Source of the DNA: G965222335 sp965222335
GTDB taxonomy: Bacteria; Pseudomonadota; Gammaproteobacteria; Pseudomonadales; Halieaceae
Reading direction: 5' to 3'
DNA length: 64,000 nt
Assembly (NCBI GenBank): GCA_965222335.1
Contig: OZ244944.1
Span: 2,294,001 to 2,358,000 of the forward strand
The notes under the pieces are model-generated. The model made no database searches. It was given only the letters and a program-made list of their open reading frames with translations, and was not told where the DNA came from. The position numbers and the translations under genes are program-made. Below, piece by piece: positions 43,178-51,845 of this stretch. Positions within the stretch are counted from its first letter, which is position 1; each line of letters opens with the position of its first letter.

Positions 43178-43930
43178 ATGAAGCTCAAGGATAAAGTGGC
43201 CCTGGTTACGGGTGCGGGTCAGGGGGTTGGCCAGGGTATAGCGATGGAACTGGCCCAGGCCGGTGCCCGCGTTGCCGTGGTGGGCCGTACGGAGCAGAAG
43301 CTGCAGGCGACCTGCGAACAAATTAAGTCCTGGGGTGGTGAGGCTTTTGCCGTGCAGTGTGACGTGAAGTCGAAAGACTCATTACAGCAGTGCGTGGAGA
43401 GTGTGGTCGGGCATTTTGGTGGCATTAACATTCTGGTGAATAACGCCCAGGAAGTGCCACTGGGTACTCTGCTTGACGTGGCGGAGGACGAGCTTGCTAG
43501 CGGCTGGGAATCGGGGCCGTTGGCAACGTTTCGACTGATGAGGCTATGCCACCCGCACCTCAAGGGCGACGGTGTGATCATCAATCTCGCCACCGCCGCC
43601 GGCAAACGTTGGGACATGTCAGGCTACGGCGCGTATGCCGCCTGCAAGGAGGCGATACGCTCCATGAGCCGGGCAGCGGCCTGCGAGTGGGGCCCGGATG
43701 GGATACGCACGAATGTCATTATGCCGCTTGCAGCCTCCCCGGCCCTGGCTGGCTGGATCGAGAGCAGCCCTGAGGAGGCAGAATATTTCTTCCAGACGAT
43801 ACCTCAACGCCGGGTAGGTGATTGTATGACCGATATCGGGCGTTTTGTCGCAGTCCTGTGCGGCCCGGATTCAGCATATGTCAATGGTCAGACAATCGGG
43901 CTGGATGGTGGCCAGGCCTTTATTGGCTGA
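43178..43930 (+). CDS. Short-chain dehydrogenase/reductase
   Basis: A 250-residue SDR: cofactor loop TGAGQGVG, VAVVGRTEQ (arginine suggests NADP), NNAQ in place of NNAG, catalytic Y-x3-K as YGAYAACKEA and the end VNGQTIGLDGGQAFIG. GAGAGG precedes the ATG. Its start lies 67 nt behind the TonB receptor, so it is likely part of the same transcript. Confidence 0.85.
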   Translation: MKLKDKVALVTGAGQGVGQGIAMELAQAGARVAVVGRTEQKLQATCEQIKSWGGEAFAVQCDVKSKDSLQQCVESVVGHFGGINILVNNAQEVPLGTLLDVAEDELASGWESGPLATFRLMRLCHPHLKGDGVIINLATAAGKRWDMSGYGAYAACKEAIRSMSRAAACEWGPDGIRTNVIMPLAASPALAGWIESSPEEAEYFFQTIPQRRVGDCMTDIGRFVAVLCGPDSAYVNGQTIGLDGGQAFIG

Positions 43931-43944
43931 TCGGGGGAGTGAAT

Positions 43945-44898
43945 ATGGAAGTCAGCTACTCTGCCGAGAGTACCACTGATGAGGTGATGCAGGGGGTGGA
44001 CCTGCAAGGTCGTGTGGCGCTGGTTACGGGGGCCTCATCCGGCCTGGGTGTTGAGACGGCCCGCAGTCTGGCGCAGGGCGGCGCAAAAGTGATACTGGCG
44101 GCCAGGGATGAAAACAGGACCAGGCTGGCCATGGACGGCATATTTCAGCAGTTGCCGAAAGCCGACCTGGTTTACATGCCCCTCGACCTGTCCGACAAGG
44201 ACAGCATTGCTCAGTGTGCCGGGCACATCCAGGACTCGCTGCCCCATCTCGATTTGCTCATCAACAATGCCGGGGTAATGGCGTGCCCTCTGCGACGTAC
44301 AGCGGAGGGCTGGGAGTGGCAACTGGCGGTCAATCATATTGGCCATTTTGCGCTGACTAACGAGTTGCTGCCGGTCTTGTTGCGCTCTCCCGCCCCCCGC
44401 ATCGTCAATCTGACATCCGGGGGTCATCAGCTTGGCGCGCCTGATCCGGTAGATCCCCATTTCCTGACGCGGCCCTACGATAAATGGCTGGCCTACGGCC
44501 AATCAAAGACAGCGAATATCTGGCATGCAGTCAGTCTCTTCGAGCGTTATGGTGAGCAGGGGCTGAGTGCTTTTGCGGTGCATCCCGGTGCCGTAGGCAC
44601 AGACCTGAGTCGGCACATGTCGGAAGCAGAGATCCAGAATCTCCGGGGGCCTTCGGACGACAAGCCCAGGCTTGACTTCAAGTCGATTCCACAGGGCGCT
44701 GCCACCTCCGTGTGGGCGGCTACCTCAGCATCCCTGGAGTCTATGGGAGGGCTTTACCTTGAGGACTGTGGTATTGGCAAGCCGATTGAAGGTGAAGGTC
44801 TTTCGGCAACGGGCTACGCACCCTGGGCACTTGACCTGGAGCGCGCTGAGGCATTCTGGCAGCAATCGGAAGCATGGGTGGGAAGTCGTTCCGCTTGA
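43945..44898 (+). CDS. Short-chain dehydrogenase (retinol-dehydrogenase-like)
   Basis: A 317-residue SDR of the longer, retinol/protochlorophyllide-like type: TGASSGLG, LAARDENR (NADP-type), NNAGVMACP, NLTSGGHQLG and catalytic YGQSKTAN. The ATG at 43945 has GGGGGAG upstream and lies 14 nt after the previous gene; the frame is open further upstream but overlaps it. Last gene of the catabolic cluster. Relatives act on lipophilic alcohols. Confidence 0.87.
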   Translation: MEVSYSAESTTDEVMQGVDLQGRVALVTGASSGLGVETARSLAQGGAKVILAARDENRTRLAMDGIFQQLPKADLVYMPLDLSDKDSIAQCAGHIQDSLPHLDLLINNAGVMACPLRRTAEGWEWQLAVNHIGHFALTNELLPVLLRSPAPRIVNLTSGGHQLGAPDPVDPHFLTRPYDKWLAYGQSKTANIWHAVSLFERYGEQGLSAFAVHPGAVGTDLSRHMSEAEIQNLRGPSDDKPRLDFKSIPQGAATSVWAATSASLESMGGLYLEDCGIGKPIEGEGLSATGYAPWALDLERAEAFWQQSEAWVGSRSA

Positions 44899-44974
44899 AC
44901 ATGAAAGCACGCAGGACATCCTGGCGAAAATGCCATGCTGGCTTGCTATCAAGTCCTGATGGGGCCGCCGCCCC

Positions 44975-45520
44975 TCACGCCAGATTCCACTTAAAATCCA
45001 GATTCTGGTCCAGCCAGATCGACTCCAGCGCATAGTAGATCCTGGTCAGCGCCAGCGGCGGATTCAGCCGGCCGCGGTCATCGAATATCTCCGGGAAGTG
45101 AAACGCGCAGCGGGTGTCGTCGGCGTACCGGCGTACCATCACCGCGGGTAGTTCTACCTGCTCGTCCTCGAATTCGATCCGCAGGGTGGCCTGGAGGCCG
45201 GGTTTGCCTGGCAGGTCGCTGGCGTCCACACGGATGCCGGTGATGGACAGATCCACGGGGGCCACGGCGCGGGCGTCCTCGTCGGTGATCACGGTCACCG
45301 CCAGGCCCTTCACATCCGAGCCCTTGAGTTTCTCCAGTTGCAGGCGAAAGCCGGTGCGCCGGTTGGCGTGGGCGTGGTCCTGGGCGCGCAGGAATTCGAT
45401 GATAAACGGCAGGTCTTCCGCCGGGACCTCGGCGCGCGCCGGGTTCTCGCCGTCGATCACGAACATTACCTGGTCGTTGGCCGCCTCGATGATAAGCTTG
45501 CCTGATTGCATTTTCTTCAT
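44975..45520 (-). CDS. PilZ-domain protein
   Basis: A 181-residue protein with the PilZ c-di-GMP motifs: the basic R-x3-R as NRRTGFR (near residue 53) and D-x-S-x2-G as DLSITG (near residue 90), in a beta-barrel-like C-terminal part (ELPAVMVRRYADDTRCAFHFPE). The N-terminal ~45 residues may be a YcgR-type extension. No membrane segment. It stands alone, convergent with the catabolic cluster. Confidence 0.75.
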   Translation of the reverse strand: MKKMQSGKLIIEAANDQVMFVIDGENPARAEVPAEDLPFIIEFLRAQDHAHANRRTGFRLQLEKLKGSDVKGLAVTVITDEDARAVAPVDLSITGIRVDASDLPGKPGLQATLRIEFEDEQVELPAVMVRRYADDTRCAFHFPEIFDDRGRLNPPLALTRIYYALESIWLDQNLDFKWNLA

Positions 45521-45638
45521 GCGCTGGTCCTGCCTGCGTGTGTCGCGCTAGTGTTCTCCCAAGCATACCGGTTTGTGGGTGCTTGCAGGTCACCGTTACC
45601 CCAAATTGGGAAGTGCGTCATATTTTCCGGCCGCTTTG

Positions 45639-46553
45639 CTAGCCCTTGCGGGTAAAGGGCTGGACGAGTTGGCGGAAGGGGTCGACCGGGTAGTCGGTTT
45701 CATCGATACCGATGTGCCGGATCTCGGCGCCCCGCGCGTCCCCCAGGCCGCGCTCCGGCCAGAAATAGGTGCCAAATACCCAGTCCCAGAGAATCAGGTT
45801 GCTGCCGTAGTTGTGGTTGGCCACGGCCGGGTCCTGGTTGTGGTGCCAGCGGTGCAACTCCGCGCTGGAGAACAGGTAGTTCAGCGGCCCCAGGTCCTGC
45901 CGGGTATTGCCGTGCTGCCAGTAGCCGTGGAAGATCGAGAACAGGGTGATAAACAGCACCGTGGTCTGGTTGGCCCCCAGGATCAGCACCGGCAGCACGG
46001 TCAGGCTTTGCAGGATTGTCACATCCAGGTAGTGAAACTTGGTGGCATTGAGCCAGTACAGGCGGGTGGGGCTGTGGTGCACCTTGTGGAAGCGCCACAG
46101 CAGGGGCACCTCGTGGGTGGCGCGGTGCCACCAGTAGGCGCCGAATTCGCCCAGCACCAGGGCCAGGGGCACCTGCAGCCACAGCGGCCAGTGGTTGGGC
46201 CATACCTGCAGGCCACCCCCGGCCAGGGCGATCGCCGCGCCGGAGATGGCCAGCTGTACCACTGGGCTTTGTAACAGAAAGTTGTTGAGCACCAGGGTGA
46301 CCCCGTCCGGGTAGTAGTTCTCCCGCAGGGTGGGTCGCCAGTCGCTGTTGAACCGCGCCAGTCGTTCCCCCGCCAGCACGAACAGCAGGGTAACCACACT
46401 GACCACGCCAAAGATCACGAAGGGGTCTATGCCGGCGTTGACCGCCAGCGCCGCCGTGCCCATGGCGGCGAGCATGCACAGCGGGTAACCCAGGCGTGCC
46501 CAGGTCGATTTGGCTGCGGCGGCGTCCTTTACTGTCGATGCATCGCTTGGCAT
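45639..46553 (-). CDS. Sterol desaturase / fatty acid hydroxylase family protein
   Basis: A 304-residue integral membrane di-iron protein with about five hydrophobic segments and the three histidine boxes HRATH, HKVHH and HRWHH. This is the fatty-acid-hydroxylase superfamily, which hydroxylates or desaturates lipids, carotenoids or sterols. The substrate is not evident. The next gene upstream on the same strand is the epmB gene's neighbour, a TonB receptor at 46622, 69 nt away. Confidence 0.88.
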   Translation of the reverse strand: MPSDASTVKDAAAAKSTWARLGYPLCMLAAMGTAALAVNAGIDPFVIFGVVSVVTLLFVLAGERLARFNSDWRPTLRENYYPDGVTLVLNNFLLQSPVVQLAISGAAIALAGGGLQVWPNHWPLWLQVPLALVLGEFGAYWWHRATHEVPLLWRFHKVHHSPTRLYWLNATKFHYLDVTILQSLTVLPVLILGANQTTVLFITLFSIFHGYWQHGNTRQDLGPLNYLFSSAELHRWHHNQDPAVANHNYGSNLILWDWVFGTYFWPERGLGDARGAEIRHIGIDETDYPVDPFRQLVQPFTRKG

Positions 46554-46621
46554 GTCATCCCGCGGTCCTTAACGCAAACAGGGCGACCGAAGCCGCCCTG
46601 TTGCATTATGCACGTTGCCGA

Positions 46622-49147
46622 TCAGAAGTCGTACATGACCCGCATGTAGGCGAAGCGGCCGTTGAAGCCCCCGGGCGCCCACTGGCTGTAGAGGTTGCCC
46701 ACGCCGGCAGCCGCGTTCGGGTTCTCATCGGGCACTTCGTCGGTCAGGTTGTCGGCGCCCAGTACGATCGTGAGGCCTGGGTTGTCGAAGCTGTAACCCA
46801 CTTCCGCGTCTATCACGCCGTAGCCGTCGTAGAACTCGGTGTCCTCGGAGTCGTACCAGTCGTCGAAGTAGCTGTAGCGCGCCATGATCCGCCAGTTACC
46901 CATGGTGTGATTGGCCATCAGGTTCCAGCGGGTCTCGGGCAGGGCTTCTTCCAGCTCGAGGATGCGCACGTCGTCGATCAGGCCCGGCACGAAACTGGTC
47001 ACCTCGGTCTCGGTCTGGTTGTAGGCCAGGTTGAAGTCGGTGATGCCGAGGTCAGTATCGAGCATGTAGGTCGCTACGATATCGAAGCCCTCGGTCTCGG
47101 TGTCGAAGCCGTTGGCGAAGAAGCGGAAAGTCGACAGGCTGTCGGCACCGGCCACCCCTTGCTCGATCAGGGCCTGGCGCTCGGCATCGGTCAGCTCGAA
47201 GTTCTGCGAGGTGCCCAGGCGATCGTCGACCTCGATGTTGAAGTAGTCGAAGGTCACGCTGAAGTCACCCAGCTGCAGGATCGCGCCGGCGGTGTAGTTG
47301 GTGGACTCTTCCGGGTCCAGCGGCACACCGCCACGCAGGCCGGCCACCGGGCTGGTCGCGGGAATTGTGCCGTTGTTTTCCAGTTCATTGGTCGCCAGGT
47401 TGAACTCCGTGGACACGTTAAAGGCGTTTGACTGTCCCGGTGTCGGCGCCCGGAAGCCGGTGCTGTAGGAGGCACGCAGGCCCAGGGCATCGGTGACCTG
47501 GAACTGGGTCGCGATCTTGCCGTTCGTGGTGGTGCCGAAGTCGTCGAAGTCCTCCCAGCGCATGGCCACGCCCAGCAGCCAGTTGTCGGTCACGTCCGCT
47601 TCCACGTCCACGTAGGCGGCAATGTTGGAGCGGCTCCAGTTACCCGCGGCCAGCGGGCCGAAGCCCGGGAAGCCGTTGGAGGCGGCGCTGAAGCCCTGGT
47701 CGGCCAGGGGGCCCACTTCCCAGGAGGCCTGGTCGCCCAGGGTGATCTCGAACTCCTCGTCGCGCCACTCGAAGCCACCGGCCACGTTCAGGTCGGAGGC
47801 CAGGAAGTCCACCTCAATCGGGTAGGACAGGTCGATATTGAAGTTCTTCTCGAGCTGGGTGTAGGCACCCGGGTTGAAGTCAGTGGGCGAGCGCGGACCC
47901 AGGGAGGCGTTCACGGTGTTGAGAATAAAGAAGTCGGCGTCGTTATAGCCAAAGCCGCCGCTCACGTCCCAGGCCAGGCCCGAGTCGAGGGTGCCACGGG
48001 CACCGGCCACCAGCGAGTAGTCCTCGGTCTCGGCGCCAAAGCTCGGGGTGAAGCCGCCGGGGAAGAACTCGTTGAACACGAAGCAGTCGGGGTTGGCGAT
48101 CACGGCCGCCAGGCCCGCGGCGTCATCCGTGGTCAGGTTGGTGGGGCAGTTGCCGGACAGGTCCTCGGTCACATCCCCTACCAGGCGCAGCTGGTCGCCG
48201 GCTTCATTGGTGCCGGAGCTGAATACCCCGGCGCGGGTGTCGGGGTTCCGGAAGTAGAAGCCGCCTTCCACTTCCTTGGAAGCATAGTTACCGAAGGCAT
48301 AGGCCTCGGTGTTGTCATCCAGTGCCAGGCCCAGGTTGAAGATGGTTTTCAGGTCATCGCGGATTTCCGGGTTGCCCCAGATCTGCGCCGGGTCGGCGAC
48401 TTCGGTGTTGCCGCCGGCAATCAGGGCCGCGGCGTCGTTCCGCTGCACGCTGCGGTTGGTGGGGTCCGCCTCACCGTACTCAAAGCTGGCGTTGACGAAG
48501 CCGTTGGCGGTGAAGGGCAGGCCGATATTGCCGGATACCGAGTAGCGGGTCTCATCGCTTTCCTCGGTGTACTGGCCGTACTTGCCTTCCAGGCTGCCGC
48601 CCTCGGAATAATCCTTGAGGATAAAGTTCACCACGCCGGCGATCGCGTCGGAGCCGTACTGGGCGGCGGCGCCGTCGCGCAGCACTTCAACCTGCTTCAG
48701 GGCAATGGAGGGGATTACCGAGATGTCGGGCCCCTGGGCGCCGTCGTTGACGCCGTTACCCAGCCAGGAGATGACCGCGGCGCGGTGGCGGCGCTTGCCG
48801 TTCAACAGGACCAGGGTGTGGTCCGAGGCCAGGCCGCGCATGTTGGCGGGCCGCACCACGGTGGCGGCGTCGCTGATCGGCTGGCTGTTCACGTTGTACG
48901 AGGGCACCGCGTTGCGCATCAGCGTGGTGAGGTCGCTGGCGCCCTGGTTGCGGAAGTCATCCCCGGAGATGACGTCGATGGGCACCGCGGAGTCAAATAC
49001 CGACCGGGCCTCGCGCCGGGTACCGGTTACGACCACTTCCTCGAGGGCGGCCTCTCCCTGGGCCGATGCCACCTGGGCATGGCCGGCGGTCAGTGCGACC
49101 TGGGCGGCGATCGCCCAGGCGAGCTTGCTGCGAGTGAAAACTGTCAT
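46622..49147 (-). CDS. Large TonB-dependent outer-membrane receptor
   Basis: An 841-residue receptor: signal peptide ending in QVASA, plug start LEEVVVTGTRREARSVFDSAVPIDVI, LNGKRRHRAAV and the VEVLRDGAAAQYGSDAIAGVVNF plug end, then a barrel closing with MRVMYDF (terminal Phe, as outer-membrane assembly requires). The long extracellular loops and the GSDAIAGVVNF type are common in marine gammaproteobacteria. GGAG precedes the ATG. A GTAAA-N-TTTAC inverted pair (49274-49284) lies in the promoter region. Substrate unknown. Confidence 0.9.
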   Translation of the reverse strand: MTVFTRSKLAWAIAAQVALTAGHAQVASAQGEAALEEVVVTGTRREARSVFDSAVPIDVISGDDFRNQGASDLTTLMRNAVPSYNVNSQPISDAATVVRPANMRGLASDHTLVLLNGKRRHRAAVISWLGNGVNDGAQGPDISVIPSIALKQVEVLRDGAAAQYGSDAIAGVVNFILKDYSEGGSLEGKYGQYTEESDETRYSVSGNIGLPFTANGFVNASFEYGEADPTNRSVQRNDAAALIAGGNTEVADPAQIWGNPEIRDDLKTIFNLGLALDDNTEAYAFGNYASKEVEGGFYFRNPDTRAGVFSSGTNEAGDQLRLVGDVTEDLSGNCPTNLTTDDAAGLAAVIANPDCFVFNEFFPGGFTPSFGAETEDYSLVAGARGTLDSGLAWDVSGGFGYNDADFFILNTVNASLGPRSPTDFNPGAYTQLEKNFNIDLSYPIEVDFLASDLNVAGGFEWRDEEFEITLGDQASWEVGPLADQGFSAASNGFPGFGPLAAGNWSRSNIAAYVDVEADVTDNWLLGVAMRWEDFDDFGTTTNGKIATQFQVTDALGLRASYSTGFRAPTPGQSNAFNVSTEFNLATNELENNGTIPATSPVAGLRGGVPLDPEESTNYTAGAILQLGDFSVTFDYFNIEVDDRLGTSQNFELTDAERQALIEQGVAGADSLSTFRFFANGFDTETEGFDIVATYMLDTDLGITDFNLAYNQTETEVTSFVPGLIDDVRILELEEALPETRWNLMANHTMGNWRIMARYSYFDDWYDSEDTEFYDGYGVIDAEVGYSFDNPGLTIVLGADNLTDEVPDENPNAAAGVGNLYSQWAPGGFNGRFAYMRVMYDF

Positions 49148-49329
49148 GATGGGGCTCCTACCTGAGTTTTTTGTTCTGGATTGTTCAGGCAGCCACGGTC
49201 TTCTGCGAGCCCGTTACGGCTGACCCTCTTTTAAACCTACGCCACTGACCCGGGAAGGCAAAAATAAATAGCGGTAAAATTTACACTCGCTAACCCGCGC
49301 TGTTGCCCCATTTGCGGGTTTGTGCGCAG

Positions 49330-49350
49330 AAAAACCCTTCAGGTAAAGGG
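49330..49350 (-). terminator. Rho-independent terminator behind epmB
   Basis: On the minus strand CCCTT-TACCTG-AAGGG is followed by TTTTT. It begins directly after the epmB stop codon. Confidence 0.7.
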
Positions 49351-50403
49351 TTATGGAGCCGGCGTGACGCCGGTTTCAGGGGGCAGGGGTGGCACCGGCG
49401 TTTTCGCCGGCTCCCCGGCGATCTCCCGCACCAGGCGCGGCACCAGGAAGCCCGGCAGGCGCGCAGTGATCCCGGCGTGCAGCGCCCGGGCGCGGTGCGC
49501 GGGCACTTCGAAGTGGGCGGCCCCCTGCACCCGGTCCAGCAGGTGCAGGTAGTAGGGCAGGGCGCCGTGGCGGAACAGGGCCTCGCTGAGGTCGCAAAGG
49601 GCGTCGGCGCTGTCGTTGACGCCCTCCAGCAGCACCGCCTGGTTGAGCAGGGTCAGGCCGTGGGCGCGGATTCGCCCCAGGGCGGCGCCGGTGGCGGCGT
49701 CGATCTCGTTGGCGTGGTTGCTGTGCACCACCACGATGCTTTGCACCCCGGGCGGGGTGAGGGCCGCGAGCAGGGGCCCGGTGACCCGGTCGGGCAGCAC
49801 GATGGGCAGGCGCGTGTGCACCCGCAGCCGCCGCACGTGGGGAATCGCGGCGATCTGCCGGCACAGCGCCGCCAGGTAGTCGTCGTCTGCGACCAGCGGG
49901 TCGCCCCCGCTGAGGATCACCTCGCTGATCTCGGGGCGCGCGGCCACGTAGTCCAGCGCCTCCTGCCATTCGCGCCGGCTGTTCATATTGTCGGCGTAGG
50001 GGAAGTGGCGGCGGAAACAGTAGCGGCAGTTGATCGCGCAGCCCCCGGTGACCACCAGCAGCACCCGGCCGTGGTACTTGTGGATGATCCCGGGCCGCGG
50101 GTTCTGGGCCCCGGTTTCCGCGTTGGGGTCCGGGCCAAAGCCGGGGGTGAATTCGGTTTCCGCTGTCGTGGCCAGCACCTGGCGCAGCAGCGGGTCATGG
50201 GGGTCCCCCGGGCGCATCCGCCGGACAAAGGCCCCGGGCACCCGCAGGCTGAATTCAGCACAGGCGGCCGCCGACAATCCCAGGGCCGCCGGCTCCAGCC
50301 CCAGCGTCGCGAGCAGGGTCTCACCGTCGGTAATCACGTCTTTTAACTGGGCCTTCCAGTCGCCGTCACAGGGGGGCGACTGGGGGTGGAGCAGCTGGGT
50401 CAT
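49351..50403 (-). CDS. epmB: EF-P beta-lysylation protein (lysine 2,3-aminomutase family)
   Basis: Radical-SAM/PLP enzyme converting lysine to beta-lysine for elongation factor P modification. The 4Fe-4S motif CAINCRYC lies in VVTGGCAINCRYCFRRHFPY; EVILSGGDPLVADDDYL and the HTRLPIVLPDRVT block are intact. At 350 residues it is of the short EpmB (YjeK) type rather than the longer clostridial KamA. AGGA precedes the ATG. Its usual partner genes epmA and efp are not in this window. Confidence 0.93.
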   Translation of the reverse strand: MTQLLHPQSPPCDGDWKAQLKDVITDGETLLATLGLEPAALGLSAAACAEFSLRVPGAFVRRMRPGDPHDPLLRQVLATTAETEFTPGFGPDPNAETGAQNPRPGIIHKYHGRVLLVVTGGCAINCRYCFRRHFPYADNMNSRREWQEALDYVAARPEISEVILSGGDPLVADDDYLAALCRQIAAIPHVRRLRVHTRLPIVLPDRVTGPLLAALTPPGVQSIVVVHSNHANEIDAATGAALGRIRAHGLTLLNQAVLLEGVNDSADALCDLSEALFRHGALPYYLHLLDRVQGAAHFEVPAHRARALHAGITARLPGFLVPRLVREIAGEPAKTPVPPLPPETGVTPAP

Positions 50404-50443
50404 GGTGGTCCTGCGGGGGCGAAAAAGGGTGGCCGCCAGCCTG

Positions 50444-51730
50444 TCAGCCGAGGCGGTCGCGCAGGCTGTAGAATAACATGCCCGCCACCAGGCCGGGCCA
50501 GCGCAGCAGGGTCCCGCCGGGGAACTGTTTCGAAGGCACGCTGGCCATCACGTCGAAGCGCGAGGCGGTGCCGTCGATGGCTTCGGCCATGAGTTTCCCC
50601 GCCAGGGTGGCGATGGGCACGCCGTGGCCGGAGAAGCCGTGGGCGTAGAAGGTGTTATCGCCCAGGCGGCCGAAGTCGGGCATCCGGTTCATGGTGACCG
50701 CGAGGGTGCCGCCCCAGCCATAATCAATGCGGGTCTCGGCCAGTTCGGGATAGATCCGCAGCATGTACTTGCGCACGAACTGCTTGATGTCGGCGGGGAA
50801 GCGGCGGCTGTAGTTCTCGCCACCGCCGAACAGCAGGCGGTTGTCGGCGGAGAGTTTCCAGTAGTTGATCACGAACAGGCTGTCGCTCATGGACACGTCG
50901 TCGCGGATCAGCTGCCGCGCCAGCGCTTCCGGCAGCGGTTCGGTGGCGAGCATGAAGTTGTTGATCGGCATGATCCGGCCCGCGGCCCGCGACTCCAGGC
51001 GTTCCAGGTAGCCATTGCAGCCCAGCACCAGGAAGCGCGCCTTCACCCGGCCCGCGCCGGTGCGCACCTGCACGCCCCCGGCGCTTTCCCGATAGTCCAG
51101 CACCCGGCTGCCCTCGTGCAGGCTGGCGCCGAGGTCATGGGCGGCGCGGGCCAGGCCCAGGGCGTAATTCAGGGGGTGCAGGTGGCGCGCGCCCGGGTCC
51201 AGCAGGCCGCCGTGGAAGCCCTGGCCGGAGGTCATGGCCGCCAGTTCATCGGGGGCCACGTAGCGCACGCCTGCGTAGTCGTAGTGCTCTTGCAGATGCG
51301 ACGCGTATTCCTCCAGTTCCTGAGCGTGAGCGGCCTTGGAGGCCACGTGCAGGTTGCCCTGCTTCAGTTCGCAGTCGATACCGTGGGCCTCGATCAGGCC
51401 GCAAACAGTGTCCACCGCTTCCAGGCCCAGGTCCCACAGGGCGCGGGCCTGGGACTTGCCCACCCACTGCTCCAGGTCCTGCTGGTCCGCGCGCTGGCCG
51501 GTGCCCACGTGGCCGCCGTTGCGGCCCGAGGCGCCCCAGCCGACCCGGTTGGCCTCCAGCAGGGTGACGCGGTAGCCCCGCTGGCGCAGGTGGATGGCGC
51601 TGGACAGGCCGGTGTAGCCGCCGCCGATGATGCACACATCGGTGTCGACCTCGCCCTTCAGCGGGGCGAATTCGAGTTGCTGGTTGGCGGAGCTGGCGTA
51701 CCAGGAGTCAACGTGGGATTGATTTGGCAT
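50444..51730 (-). CDS. puuB: Gamma-glutamylputrescine oxidase-like FAD oxidoreductase
   Basis: A 428-residue DAO-type flavoprotein. The N-terminal FAD loop is VCIIGGGYTGLSSAIHLRQRG, with LLEANRVGWGASGRNGG (motif of glycine/sarcosine-oxidase relatives) and the late HGFSGHGVPIA FAD contact. The start MPNQSHVDSWYASSAN at 51730 gives the usual N-terminus; an upstream start would run over the promoter region. Divergent from a GS-like gene that matches PuuA, which supports a role in putrescine/polyamine use. Confidence 0.85.
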   Translation of the reverse strand: MPNQSHVDSWYASSANQQLEFAPLKGEVDTDVCIIGGGYTGLSSAIHLRQRGYRVTLLEANRVGWGASGRNGGHVGTGQRADQQDLEQWVGKSQARALWDLGLEAVDTVCGLIEAHGIDCELKQGNLHVASKAAHAQELEEYASHLQEHYDYAGVRYVAPDELAAMTSGQGFHGGLLDPGARHLHPLNYALGLARAAHDLGASLHEGSRVLDYRESAGGVQVRTGAGRVKARFLVLGCNGYLERLESRAAGRIMPINNFMLATEPLPEALARQLIRDDVSMSDSLFVINYWKLSADNRLLFGGGENYSRRFPADIKQFVRKYMLRIYPELAETRIDYGWGGTLAVTMNRMPDFGRLGDNTFYAHGFSGHGVPIATLAGKLMAEAIDGTASRFDVMASVPSKQFPGGTLLRWPGLVAGMLFYSLRDRLG

Positions 51731-51845
51731 GGCGCTACTATACCGTTTTGCCCGGTTTGCGCCGCATACCACGTTAGGGGTAGCCCACTTGCCGCGGTGT
51801 TTGCAGTGCTGCGATACTCAGGGCTTTCCGGCCGCGGAACCCCCC

